NCBI GenBank assembly: GCA_029783825.1 | Contig: JAREIK010002979.1 | Span: forward strand, 383,441 to 447,440 | Length of the DNA stretch: 64,000 nt | Reading direction: 5' to 3' | Source: Sapria himalayana | Lineage: Eukaryota > Streptophyta > Magnoliopsida > Malpighiales > Rafflesiaceae | Shown here: positions 12,561-25,262 of the stretch, piece after piece | How the letters are laid out: every line of letters begins with the position of its first letter | How positions within the stretch are numbered: the first letter of the stretch is position 1 | Program-made: the position numbers and the translations under genes | The notes under the pieces: generated by a model | Databases searched by the model: none | What the model was told of the DNA's origin: nothing | Seen by the model: only the letters and a program-made list of their open reading frames with translations

Positions 12561-13301
12561 GTTTTGCAATTAGTTATACTAGACATGTAAAGTATTTCAT
12601 GTGCAACACAACTTACAACCACTTAGAGTACAAATAGATGTTTGATAGATATATAAAGTACAACATATCCACAAATATTTATATATACGTAAATATAAAT
12701 ACTTTACGTACCTAATTATTTATATATAGTTATGTAAAGTACGTATATACGTACTTTTATACTGTAGTATATACGTACATATATACCGAGTATATACATA
12801 ATTTGGTGCATATATTTATTTGTAGACATGTATATATTGTCATACGCACACACCCATTTACACACAGACACACTTTTAAATATATAATTGCTCAAGCTGG
12901 TCTAGTCATCATCGTGCTTTGCTTACTGATGTAGGTAATAAAAGCCATGGATATTAGATGTTTCCTAAAGATGTGAGATGAAGATATTTCTGGTCCTGGC
13001 TAACCAGGAAGCTAGAAGTTGGTCTTAACAATCTTAGTAATTGTATTAATATGCAATTATCACATGGTACAAAGTGAACGTATGAGTAAATAAGTTTTTT
13101 GCTCTAGGTTCTGCAATAATTGGTTCTAATTGTACTAAGTCTTAGAATGCTGATGATGATGATGCTCATATAATGTCATGTAATTATAGTTCAGGAGGAA
13201 TATCGGGTCCTATTTTAGGAGAAGCAGCTCACCACCTCATCTAAAACTCGCTCAATCTCAATTTGATCAGTTGAGCATCATCACCCGCCCTACTTTTATT
13301 A
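12561..13301. other. Mixed AT-rich DNA; nothing recognised
   Basis: The stretch contains TATACGTACATATA palindromes (12735-12805) and then about 450 bp of more balanced composition (12890-13300) that could be an old captured fragment. I could not match it to any protein in six frames. Confidence 0.4.
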
Positions 13302-13417
13302 TCAGCAATGGCAATGTAGCAGTAGTAGTGGCGGTATCAGTGGCAATGGCGATAGTGGCGGTAGCAATAGTGGCAGTGGCAATGGTAGCGACAGCGGCAA
13401 TAGCAGCAATAGCACCA
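13302..13417 (+). repeat. Imperfect GGCAATGGT/AGTGGC coding-like minisatellite
   Basis: A run of trinucleotide-phased repeats built on GGCAAT, AGTGGC and AGCGGC. In one plus frame it reads as a Ser/Gly/Asn/Asp-rich peptide (for example SGNGDSGGSNSGSGNG). The three-base period and higher GC suggest descent from a low-complexity coding segment, but no flanking domain supports a gene. Confidence 0.6.
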
Positions 13418-13424
13418 AATGCAA

Positions 13425-13600
13425 TATATACGTACGTATAATACTATAGTATTTTATGTACATATATACTAAGTATATATGTACTCAGTATATATGTACA
13501 CATAATACTATAGTTAATATGTATCTATACTGCAATAATATATGTACCAGTGAAATGCTAGTATATATGTACATATATACTGTAGTATTATATATTTATC
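13425..13600. repeat. Palindromic TATATGTACATATA minisatellite
   Basis: Several copies of GTATATATGTACATATATAC-type palindromes lie here, related to those at 10628 and 29640. This is the densest of the four clusters. Confidence 0.7.
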
Positions 13601-13639
13601 AAAACATAGTTTTTATTTATTTATTTTGCTTTGATTGTG

Positions 13640-14497
13640 TGGTTTAAATTTCTTACAGATATAGTATATTGTTCCACATACGAATCTTGTATAAGTGAAG
13701 AGATTTTTTATTAGACGTGATGCATCGTGACTCGGACAGCTTTTTCACAGCAGAAAGTTGGTGATGGAAGGAACATAGGGAGATAAAGCATCATCAATGC
13801 ATGGATAGATTAAATTTATGCACTATCGGTAGATACATTGATGAATTAGGTGTAATAGGATTTTGTTATTTTTTTGTTTTAATTATGTAAAATATTATAT
13901 TAGAATAAGTTATTTAATGATTTTTTTTAAATTTATAAATTATCATTTATAGTTTATATTTTTATTCAATTTTAAATAAAAATATTAAATTATTTAATTA
14001 AAAAATTTTAAAATAAATCAAATTATAAAAATAGTTTTAAAATTAAAATAGCTAGGGACAATTCTCTTACTTAATTAGCAAGGGAAAATCCCTTGCTAAA
14101 TTAGCTTGGGAATTTTTCCTAGCTAATTTAGTTAGGGATAACTTTATTTTAGCAAAGGTTTTTTATTGCCACTAAATTTATTTTGCTAGGGACTTTTTCC
14201 ATTGCTAATATTTTGCAACAAGCAATTTATTTAGGGAAAGCTTCCATCATTATATCTATTTAGCGACGTAAACTCTCAATTAGTTTGCCAATTTAGCTAG
14301 AGAAATTATTTTTTTAGCTAGGGATTTTTCAATCACTAAATTATTAGCTAGGGACACTTTCCTCTCTAAATTTTAGTGACGGGCACTTTAAATTAGGAAC
14401 AGTTCTATCGTTAATCCGTAGCTATGTTCGGTTTGGCGATGGAAGATGCTTATTTAGCTAGGGAATTATCCCAGTTATAAGGGATTTTCTTGTAGTG
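13640..14497 (-). mobile_element. CACTA terminus, B-left-end type, inverted; ends TTTTCTTGTAGTG
   Basis: The segment ends with a perfect plant CACTA terminus at 14497, preceded by TTAGCTAGGGA-type subterminal repeats. Its inner part (TTTATGCACTATCGGTAGATACATTGATGAA, here split as TTTATGCACTATCGG and TAGATACATTGAT) is the reverse complement of 25140-25180 in element B, so this is the same element end in the opposite orientation. Its partner end was not found to the left, so the element is probably broken. Confidence 0.75.
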
Positions 14498-15565
14498 TAT
14501 ATATATATGTACCAATTATATAAATATTTTAAACACAACATTATATCAGAGTCAAAAGTAAGGCAAGGAAGAAGATGAGCTCTGATTATTTCTGTTCAAG
14601 TGAAAATGGAATCATAGACGATAAGATTAACTAGTTAATGCAGTGCAAGCCATTGAGTAGAACAAGAGGTATTTTTTTGTTTCTTCTTTATGCGTATCCG
14701 GTGTGTAGCATAAATCACGTTGTAATTTGTTTCAGATTTGTTAAGTTGGGGTTTGCATTTCATATCTGGTGGGGTTATGTAGGTTTGGTGATCATGAATA
14801 TCACTAGGAAAAAATATGCTTGAATAATGCTCCTTCTTTTTAGTTTTCTTAGTTAAATTATGAGTCCTTATTCGACAGACTAATCGTTTGCATAATTAAA
14901 AGGTTTGAATATGTTGTTTTGGCCAATCATAGAGTCGGCAGAAAATAACAGCTAAGACCCTAGTGTTAGTTGTTATTTTTTGAGCCACCACTATTAGTGT
15001 CACCATTACCACATTTCTGCTACTGACTCCCTTCTTAGTCAGTCAGTGCCGCTACCCTATTTGATCACTATAATTCTACCAGCACCTATGCATCATAGTT
15101 TGTGTTAATGAGAGAAGGCATCCATAGTTTTTTTCCATTTTTAGGTTGTAATATTTGAAGCTATTGCTATTACTATATTTGTAGCAGATATGATGACATT
15201 TTTTAGCAGCTATCGTAGTTCACTATTTCATTAAATTGTGCATGATGAACATCCTCCTCAGTTGGTTAAAGTATTATGTGATAAACTCAACTGGTGTAGA
15301 AGGGTACAACTCTTCCACTTATATGCGTTGCCTTCATGATTAGGATGATAAAATCAACTAAGAATGATGGAACCCTAAGCAAAGATGGCTAGTAATAGTG
15401 AATGAAATTGATCACTAAACCTTTAATGTGCGAGCCATCATGATCTTGATCTGCCATTATCATGAGATGACCATATCCTTTTGCTTTGACACTATCATAC
15501 TACTTATGCTGATGCAGCCCAAGAATCTTCTTGATGTTTTTAATTTTTTTGCATCTAACATAGTC
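14498..15565. other. Unique-looking DNA upstream of the SDF2-like fragment
   Basis: About 1 kb with composition nearer that of genes than the rest of the window. It could hold the promoter or leader of the captured SDF2-like fragment. Short open frames (for example 14638-14823) match nothing I know. A TTTCAG at about 14736 could be a splice acceptor, but there is no recognisable exon after it. Confidence 0.4.
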
Positions 15566-16034
15566 ATGGATTGGCCATCCTTCGCATCAACATCAATCAC
15601 TTCTTCGGAAGGAATTGAGGTTAGAAACATAGAATCCACCTGCCATGCAGCCGAATTCATAAATATATACCTAATTGATGGAATCAGTAATGGGAAACCA
15701 TGCCGGACTGAAGCCAAAATATTTCATGAGCTCTATATTTTATATAAATCGAATTTTTTTATGTATTTTCTGATCCTAATTGTTCAAACCTAAAATGTAT
15801 CATGAGTATCAAATATGATCTTTGATTCTAGTATCGTGCAAGTTCAATAAACTAAAAGATTTTTATCTCAGTAATGTTGATTTCTTCATCCAGATTATGT
15901 ACGGGTTAGTTCTAGAGCTGATGTACGAGAAGACCAAATACATGCTTTATTCTCACGATGTGTCATATGGCTCCGATGGTGGTCATCTATCTGTTACTAG
16001 ATTCTCTCTTGGTGATGATTCGAATAGCTATTGG
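15566..16034 (+). pseudogene. SDF2-like (MIR domain) gene fragment: exon 1 end and exon 2
   Basis: SDF2 is an ER-lumen protein of three MIR motifs that acts with HSP40/BiP chaperones in glycoprotein folding. Here 15894-16034 is an exon of 47 codons bounded by CAG and GTAATT. It reads EKTKYMLYSHDVSYGSDGG and ends GDDSNSYW, which aligns without gaps to the first MIR motif of plant SDF2 (EKTKFRLHSHDVPYGSGSG, then DSNSYW). Upstream, 15566-15619 ends in SSEGIE followed by a GT donor, as in the SDF2 exon 1 end (EGVE); the implied intron is 274 bp and phase 0. The later MIR exons are absent: after about 200 bp of intron-like DNA the sequence turns into a CACTA terminus. This is a host gene fragment, probably captured by or broken by the transposon. 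It is not a working gene. Confidence 0.75.
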
Positions 16035-16229
16035 GTAATTATTTTATTTCTTCAATGTTCTAAAATAGTCTGTTGGAAATTCAATATTTGTATTATGGAT
16101 AAAATATTACACAATGAATGGTAAATGCTATATATGTGCTGCAAAACTACATAATTCTCTGAATCAGGATTCTTCATGCATATTGGTAAATGCTATATAA
16201 GTGATGGTCATATATATAATTTTGCTAAA

Positions 16230-16575
16230 TTATATGTTTTTATTCAATTTAATATAAAAATTTAAAAATATGTAATTAAATATTTTGTAAAAAAATAAAA
16301 TTGTGAAAATAGCTTTGGAATAAAAATTGGAAGTGAATTTTCCATAGCAAATTTAGCTAGAAAATTTTCTATACATTTTCAATCGAAAAATATTAATTAC
16401 TATTCTTAATTACAATCAAAAATAGCATGGGAAAAATTATAATTAGCTATGGAATTTTCGTCATTAAAAAATTTGCTAGGGATTTTTCGCGTTAATATTT
16501 TATGAAGAGCACTTTAGATTGGGATAATTATCATCAATAATTTGTTGATATTCTATTTTAGCGATGGGAAAATCT
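16230..16575 (-). mobile_element. CACTA terminus, truncated at its tip by GATA array 1
   Basis: The stretch matches 13960-14450 (TTCAATTT...AAAATAGCT...GCTAGGGATTTTT...GAAGAGCACTTTAGATTGGG...GCGATGG) but stops at about 16575, some 55 bp before the expected GTAGTG end, where the GATA array begins. It is the right boundary of the DNA carrying the SDF2-like fragment. Confidence 0.7.
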
Positions 16576-17251
16576 TATATAGATAGATTGATAGATCAAA
16601 AGATATTTACATAAATAGATAGATAGACTGATAGATAGATAGATAGATAGATTGATAGATATATAGATAGATATATAGATATATAGATAGACAAATAGAT
16701 AGACATATAGATAGAAAAATATATGATAGATAGATAGATAGATAGATACAAATAGATATATAGATAGATAAATAGATGGATAGATTGATAGATAGATAGA
16801 TTGATAGGTAGATTGATAAAAATATTAATAGACATATTGAGAGATAGTTAGGTATATAGTTAGATAGAGAGATGGATAGACAAATAGATACACATATAGA
16901 TAGATAAAAAGATAGACAGATAGATAATCATATAAATAGACAGATAAATAGACAAATAGATATATAGATAGATAGAGAGGTAGATAGATAGATAGATAGG
17001 CAGAGAGACAGAAAGACAAATAGATAGATAGATTTATAGACAGATTGATACACAGAGTGATAGATATATTGATAGACAGATTGAAAATTAGAAAGATAAA
17101 TAGAAAGATAGGCATATTCATAGAGAGATAGGTAGACATATACATAGAAAGATACATAGATTGTTTGATAGATAGATAGACACAATGATAGGAAATTTGA
17201 TATAAAGATTGATAGAGAGATTGATAGATAGATAGATAGGTAGATAGATAG

Positions 17252-17287
<36 letters not shown>

Positions 17288-17910
17288 ATAGATAGATAGA
17301 TATATGAATAGATCGACAGACAGATAGATAGATAAATAAATAGATAGGTAGGTAGGTAGGTAGGTAGATAGACAGATAGAAAAACATATAAATTGACATA
17401 TAAATATATATTAGATAGAGAAATAGATAGATAGATACATAGATATATAGATATATAGATATATAGATATATAGATTTATAGATAGACAAATTGAAACAT
17501 AGAAAGATAGCTAGTTAGATCAACATATAGATAGACCGATAGATTGCCAGATAGATATAGATAGATAGATAGATAGACAGATAGATAGTTAGTTATTTAG
17601 ATAGATAGATTATATAAAAAAATATATAGACAAATATATAGATAGATTGATAGACATATAGCTATATAGATAGATAGACAGATAAATATATAGATAGATA
17701 GAGAAATATATAGAAAAAATGATTGATAGTTAGATAGATTGATATATAGACATATTGATAGATAGATTGATAGACATTGATAGGCAGATAGATAGTTGAT
17801 AGATAGATATATTGATAGAAAGATAGATACACATAGATAAACATATAAATATAAAAATAAATAGAGAGATAGATAAATAGATAGATACTGAGATTGATAG
17901 ATAGACAAAT

Positions 17911-17941
<31 letters not shown>

Positions 17942-20148
17942 CATATAGATAGACAAATAGATTGGTAGGTAGATAGATAGGTCGATAGATAGATAGATAG
18001 GTCGATAGATAGATAGATAGACATGTAGATAGAAAGACAGGCAAATAGACAGACAAAAAGATAGACACATAGTTAGACAAAAAAGATAGACAGACAAATA
18101 GACAGAAAGATAGACATGTAGATAGAAAGACTAATAAATTGATAGATAAATAGATAAATAGATAGACACATTGATAGACAAACAGATAGACAGATATACA
18201 AATAGATAGACATATAGATAGAAAGACAAATTGACAAATTGATGATAGAGTGATAGAAAAACATATAGACAGATAGATATATATAGATAAATAGAAAGAT
18301 AGATGGACAGATAGATATATATATAGACAGATATATAGATAGATACACAGATAGATAGATAGAATGATAGATAGATATATAGATGTATAGATAGATAGAT
18401 AGATAAATTTATAGATAGGTTGATAGACAAATAGTTAGAAGGACTAATAGATAGATAGATAGACAAATATATAGACATATTGATAGACAATTAGTTAGAC
18501 TGATAGATATACAATTAGTTAGATTTATCAATAGATAGACATATAGATAGATTAGTAGATAAATATATATTTAGATGGTTAAATAGATACATGGATAGTC
18601 AAATCGATAGACATATATTTTGACATATAGATAAAGAGATAGATAGATAGATAGATAAATAGATAAATAGACATATAGTTAGTCAGATAGATCGATGGAT
18701 AGATAGACGGATATATAAATAGATAGATAGACAGAAATATACACAGATAGATTAATTTTCAGATAGATAGATACACAGATAGGCAGCTATATAGAAAAAT
18801 AGAGAGACTAATATATTGTAAGATTGATTGATAGATTCATACATAGATTAATAATTAGATTGATATAGAGATTGATAGGCATCTTGTAGACATAATTATA
18901 GACATATTGATAGACATATTTATAATCATATTGTATATATCTATCTATACAATATATGTCTATCTATCTATGTATATATGTCTATGTGTCAATCTATCTA
19001 TCTATCTATATATACATCTAACTATCTAACTATCTTTCTGTCTATAAATCTATCAGCCTTTCAGTCATTCTACCTATATATATATATATATCTATCTGAC
19101 AATCTAATTATTTGTCTAATTCATTATATGTTATCTAACTTTATTTGTAACTAATTAACTAACTATCTTTCTATCTATCTTAGTGACTATCTTTTAATCT
19201 ATCTATCTATCTATCTAATTGTCTAAATATCTTTCTATGTATTAAAATTTCAATAAATCTATATATTTTTCTATCTCTCTAAATATCTATGTAGCTATCT
19301 ATCTATCTGTTTATTGCTCTATCTTTTATATATCTATCTATCTATATATAGTCTTAATTATATATCTAACTATTTATTTGTCTATTAGTCTATTAGTCTA
19401 TCAATCAAAATGTCTAATCTATATGTCTATCTATTTATCTATGTGTTTATGTAACTATTTTCTATTTTTCTAACTATCTATATGGCTATCTATTAATCTA
19501 TGTATATGACTATCTGACTATTTGTCTATCAATCTATCTATTTTTAAAACTATCTAACTATGTATCTATTTATATGTCAATCTATCTATATTTCTATCTG
19601 TCTTTCTTTCTATTAGTTTATCTATCTCTTTATCTATCTATATTTTTGTTAATCTATTTATCTATATATTTATTTTTCTATCTAACTATATATCTATCTT
19701 TCTAACTAATTTTCTTTCCAGCTAGTTATCTATCTGTCTAGTTATCTCTTTTGTCTATCGGTCTATCTATCTAACTATCTGTCTATTTGTATATTTAAAT
19801 ATATGTATATCTATCTATCTATATATTTGTCTATCAATCTATCAATATATATTTGTCTATCTTAGAATCTATATATCTAGCTATCTTTCTATCTATCTAT
19901 CTGTCTATAAATCTATCTTTCTATCTATCTATTTGTTTATCTTTATATTTATCTATTTCTCTAATTGTCTATCTCTCTATCTACTTATATATCTATTTGT
20001 CTATCTATATGACTATCTCTCTTTGTATCTATTAAGCTATCTCTATCTATGTGTCTATGTTTTTAAGTTTCTATGTGTCTATGTGTTTGTCTCTATGTGT
20101 CAATGTATCTATGTGCTATTGTGTCTATGTGTCTATGTATCTATGTAT

Positions 20149-20180
<32 letters not shown>

Positions 20181-21416
20181 TTGTCTATTTGTCTCTCTAT
20201 CTAGATTTGTATCTGTCTATTTGTCTATCTATTAAATTATCTATCTATTTTTTCACTATCTTTTTATTCATCTATTAAACTATCTATATATCTATGTATC
20301 TATCTATATATCTATATGTCTATCTATCTAACTCTTTATCTATATATCTATCTTTCTATCTATCTTTGTATTTGTCTATATGTGTCTCTATTTATCTATA
20401 TATCTATATTTTAATATATATGTCTATTATACTATGTAGAAATTTATCTATCTGTCTATCTTTTAATCAATCAATCAATCTGTCTAACTATCTATTTGTT
20501 TATCTATCTACTTGTTTATCTTATTATCTATCTGTAAATTTACTATCTATCTAGTTGTCTATCTGACTATCTATTTATCTATGTATCTATTTATTTATCT
20601 ATATGCCTATCTAAATAGATATAAATTTATTTGATAGGTAGATAGATATAAAGATAAATTTATTAATCTTACTATCTATCTTATTATTTGACAGAGAGAT
20701 AGATGTAAAGATAAATTTATTTGCTGATAGAAAAATAGACAGACAAATAATAGATTGATATACAGACAGATAGATAGATATATAGATAGATAGACAAATG
20801 GATAGACAAATAGATAGATTGATTTATCGATAGATAGATATACAAATAGATAGATAGATTCATTGATTGATTGATCGACAAATAGATAGATTGACAGGCA
20901 CATAGATAGATTGATAGATAGACAAATAGATAGATAGATAGACAGATAGATAGATAGATATAAAGAATGACAGATAGAGAGACATAATAATAGATAAATA
21001 GATAGATTGACAGATACATAGACAAATAGATAGATCAGAAAGATAGACAGATAAATAGACAGATAGATAAATAGATAAATAGAATAATTGACAAATTTAT
21101 TGACAGATTGATAGGCAGATAGATAGAGAGATAGATAAACAAATTTTTAGACAGATAAGTATATAAATATATAGAGACATAGATAGATTGATAGATAGAA
21201 ATATTGATAGACTGATAGATAGACAGATAGATAGACAGATTGATAAAAAGATTGATATACAGAATGATAGATAGTTTGATAGACAAATTTATAGATAAAT
21301 TGATAGATTCAGATATATCAATAGATTGATTGATTGATTGAAAAATATATAGATATTTAGATAGATAAATACATACACAGAGATATAAACAAATATATAG
21401 ATAGATAGAAAGATAT
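16576..21416. repeat. Degenerate GATA array 1 with inverted central block
   Basis: This is 4.8 kb of imperfect tetranucleotide repeat, mainly GATA with GACA, GATT and AATA variants. The plus strand reads GATA from 16576 to about 18925, TATC from about 18955 to 20620, and GATA again from about 20640 to 21416. The first switch is at a short palindrome (ATTGTATATATCTATC...ACAATATATG). A (TA)n run lies at about 17245-17282. The TATC strand lacks stop codons by composition, so it yields long open frames of repeated Tyr-Leu-Ser-Ile. These are not genes. Confidence 0.95.
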
Positions 21417-21529
21417 CACTAAAATAAAAATTACAAATAGCTTTTAAAATTTTCTAGCTAAATGGAGTTTTTCTATAGCTAAAGTGGATATAAAGATGGA
21501 TTAACAACGGAACCTTTCCTAATCTAAAG

Positions 21530-24500
21530 TAGAAGTGTCAAATGGGTCATGTTGGGCCTACTCGGCATAGTTTTTGGCGGCCCAACCATGCTACCGTGCC
21601 GGGCTAGGCACGTCTACAGTAACTATGCCATGCCTGACCCTACATGGTTTATTAAAGCAAGGCTCAATATGCCTCGGTTGGCATGATCAGTTTTAGGTCG
21701 TGCCTAGTCAGGCCTGTATGAGGTGGTTTAAAAAAAGTTAATTTTTTTTTATTTTTTGTTTAGAATATTTATATAATTATAAAATATAAATTATATAATA
21801 TTTAAAAATATTTAAATTGTAATTTGTAAATATTTGAATAGTGATAAAGTTTATTTTTTTATGTTGTTTGTTTTAATTATGTTTTAATTAGATTATAATT
21901 TATTAGAATTATATTTTAGAATTTTTAATGAAATTATTAAAAAAAAAATAAAATAAACACAAAATTTACTTAACAAAAATAACAATGTCACACTCAATGA
22001 CATGTGCCAAATGGCCAAACTAAACTAAATACAATTTAATTAAAAATAAGTACAAAACATCAAAATCAAAAATCAAAATCAAGCATAACTCATAAGGAAA
22101 AGCATAACTGTAACAAAAGTATAGCTGTCGGCATGTCGCAATCCAGAAATCATCAACCGTCAAGCATCAAGTAGCAACCTCATCAATCATCCATTCTCTT
22201 ATCATTATCATCCTTGACCTCAATATCAATATCACTATCACATGGATCATCATCAGCAATCAACTCGCCCGCATTCATTGTAGTCCCACTCCTAGTCCGA
22301 GCATGATCCTCGATGCTAAACATCGAATCCTCTCAATCCTTCATGCATACTAAAGCCTCAACAATATCTTGACATAATCTCCATCTTTTGTCCAAAATCA
22401 CATTCACTACAATAGAAAAACTACGCTCTATGCTATGCTCGACACTGGATGAGTCAATAGATCCAGTGTTATCTTAGATAGCACGAGAAAGGTAGACTCA
22501 TATGATTTCCATCACTATAATATATCAGGATTCTTAGTATCAGAATGTGATAGGATTTAGCAGTAATTGATATCTAAGTACCGAGACAGCTCGCTCCTAT
22601 TTGATGGTCCACCTTGTCATTTCCCCCTAGCTAACTAAATGGAAAAAATCATCATCTCCGAATATGGTATCAATGTTCGTACTCATAGCCTTACTACTAC
22701 TATCACCATATGTAGTATCATATTATGCGAAAAGGTTAGTCAACTTCTCGTGGATGAACCTTTCAGGCAAGTCTTCCAGGTTCATGCACGAGGAAATGTA
22801 AGTCAAAATATTATCTACCTCTTCCACCTTAACCCTAAGGTCCATGCATGTAGTGAGATAATAAAGAGATGGAATGGTTTACCAGTACTTTAAATACTTG
22901 GTTTCCATCTCTGTAACTATATGGCTAAGTTTCGGATCAGTTTGATACTTCCAAAACATGCTACTAATATTGCATATGCACCTGAGTGCACTGTAAGTCG
23001 TGGGAGTATAAACCAATGAACACATATTCATGTCATAAAAAATCTTTAGGAATTTCATAAATTAAATTTTTAAAGCCAAGTTAGTGTAGTCAATAAAAAG
23101 TTCATCACTCTTACTATTGACGTAGTATGATATCACGTATTTGTATCCAACACATGACACCAGCATTAGGTACGGGTAATTCAAACAATATCTCACATCC
23201 GATTGGAATTTATTCTTCTTAAGATTCACAGACAAACAGAGACTACCGAGCTCCAATTGTTTGTGAGGCTTGCAAATATATTTTAGTGTGTTACATATGT
23301 TTTCCAAAGCAAGGAAACACACCTTCATCCCCACATGTAGAATCATGTTAACCACGAGACACATGCATCAGACGTAGAAAATCTCTTTTAATGGTGCGTC
23401 TATAATATTCCTAACAAACATGTAAATTACTACTCCATTATTAGATGCATTGTCGATTGTGATACTAAAAATTTTATTTTGAATTTTATATTCTCTTAAG
23501 ATTTTTATCATACACTCAAAAATGGCAGACCCATCATGAGGATGGAGAATCTCGGAGAATCCTAAATTTTTTTATTCACATGCCATTTAGAATCTACATA
23601 GTGGGCAGTGAGACATGCATAAGATGCATCATCGTGACTAGTCCAGATATCAGACATCACGGACATCACTCTACTATATACCATAAATTCATTAATAACT
23701 CGCTATGGCATATGAAGGGGGTAAACTTTGAGACTGAACTAGATACAGTCTCAAAAAATGTAGAGCTAAGTTGGGTTTGCCTAAGATCTAATGTACCATG
23801 TGTTTTGGTGCATAATTCGGCATGCTTTTTAAGATGTCCAGTTCCAAACGCACTCTTACAAGTTAAAATTTTTTACAATATTAGTACAGTGCCATTTATT
23901 CTTCCTCACCCCTAATATTTTTTTATTTTATTATATTAAATTGAGTCCAAAATATAGAATTCCTCCTTTTTTTTTGTTTTTTAGATATTTGGGCTGAGAC
24001 GACGTGAGAAACCAAAGTTTCAGCAGCATCAGACTTTTGTGTAAGATTTTCATTTTCTAAATTTAAATTAATTTTATTAGTATTAGTATTTGTCATTTTT
24101 TTTGGTTTTGTTAGACAAGAGGATAGCTTAAATAGTATAGAGAGAGAAAAAATAGAAATACCCATAAAGTAGTGTAAAGGAAAAGCACGTGCATTAAAAA
24201 TCTAACATCTAAAGTCCAATGCAAACACTAACTAAAGACGAGCCTAATTTGTGAGACTTAAAAAGCCGAGCCAAAATCCTGGGAAATAGAATTTTAGGAG
24301 AGAAGTTTGAAAGAGAGAGAATGTGAGATTTTATATTTTTGAAAAACATAAAAAATAGAGAGGGGTGGGGGGCTTTTATAGAAAAAAATTTAGAATTTTT
24401 TTTAAGTATTTTTTTTGAATTTTTTAATAATTTTTTTGGGGCAGAATCATATGGGTCTTCGGATTCTGCCCCATAGCCATTGGAGGCAGAATCCTACAGC

Positions 24501-24823
24501 TAAATTTCAAATAATTTTTTTTAAAATATTTGAATTGTTGCCCGTAAGCCCGTAATAGGCCTTTGGGGTTGGGGTTAGTTTAGATTTGGGCCCGCCCAGT
24601 TTCTAGATCTTTCAGGCTAAGCCTCAACCCGACGGGGTAGTATGGTATTGGTACCTCAGATCGTACCGAGGTACTTAGCCAACTTTGCGATGGTACCGTG
24701 TAGGGCCAGGCACAGCATGAGGCCTGGTTCGACTCGGCATGACATGGCATGGGCATGGGCACGAGAAATTCCAGTGTCATTTCTGGCTAGGCATGGAAGG
24801 AATCAGCCCATTTGACACCTCTA
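21530..24823 (-). mobile_element. hAT element, 3.3 kb, with decayed transposase
   Basis: The left end is TAGAAGTGTCAAATGGG and the right end is the complement of TAGAGGTGTCAAATGGG. The flanking 8-bp target duplications are ATCTAAAG (21522-21529) and ATCCAAAG (24824-24831), one mismatch. The subterminal 150-250 bp on both sides are GC-rich with GGCACG/CGTGCC motifs, as in the MITE at 955-1464. The insertion interrupts the CACTA subterminal sequence of B: ...CCTAATCTAAAG joins GTGCTTGTTGCAAAA across it. It is the likely autonomous relative of the MITE, now dead. Confidence 0.93.
22183..24165 (-). pseudogene. hAT transposase (BED zinc finger to dimerisation domain), decayed
   Basis: On the minus strand a leader rich in Asn and Thr codons (24165-23950) precedes KKRRNSIFWTQFNI, the start of a BED-type zinc finger. 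Past a frameshift the finger continues (HLKKHAELCTKTHGT-like, about 23860-23800). The middle region at 23364-23065 holds LALENICNTLKYICK, FQSDVRYCLNYPYLMLVSC and YVNSKSDE, as in plant hAT transposases. The C-terminal dimerisation domain is recognisable at 22470-22320 (SFSIVVN...DIVEALVCMKD). At least three frameshifts and several stops break it. In the family the protein binds the ends and makes 8-bp staggered cuts. The order BED, core, dimerisation is complete, so the loss is by point decay, not truncation. Confidence 0.88.
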
Positions 24824-24831
24824 ATCCAAAG

Positions 24832-25262
24832 TGCTTGTTGCAAAAATTAAAGAGTAAATATTTTTCCTATTAAAATTAGCAAGAGAAAATTTCTTAGCTA
24901 AATTATCAAGGGAAAAATCTTTAGCTAAATTAGCGAGAAAAAAAATCTCTAGCTATTTTCATTCCAAAATTATTTTCACATTTTTAATTTTTCACATAAA
25001 ATTTAATTACATATTTTTATAAAAACATGAACTATAACCCATTGTTTATAATTAACAAAAAATAAAATCAATTAATAAAATATTTTTATATAATTTGTTA
25101 CATAGTTAAAATAGGAACCTAACAAAACTTGATTACATCTTATTCTTTATCAATGTATCTAATGACAGTGCATAAAGTATAATCTGTTTGTGAAATTTAC
25201 GTTGCTTTCTCGCCCCCACCTCCTCAATATCTACTCACTACTCTAGCACCCGAGGATGTCCC
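24832..25262. other. Left subterminal arm of element B, continued
   Basis: This is the continuation of the CACTA arm after the hAT insertion: TTAGCAAGAGAAAATTTC and TTAGCTAAATTAGCGAG units, then AT-rich DNA. It is the inverted counterpart of 13640-14460. Confidence 0.75.

Noticed and set aside
15460..15717. Minus-strand open frame opposite the SDF2-like fragment
   Set aside because: It overlaps exon 1 and the intron of the better supported plus-strand fragment and shows no domain.
16576..21416. CRISPR array
   Set aside because: The repeats are 4-bp tandem units without spacers, in plant nuclear DNA.
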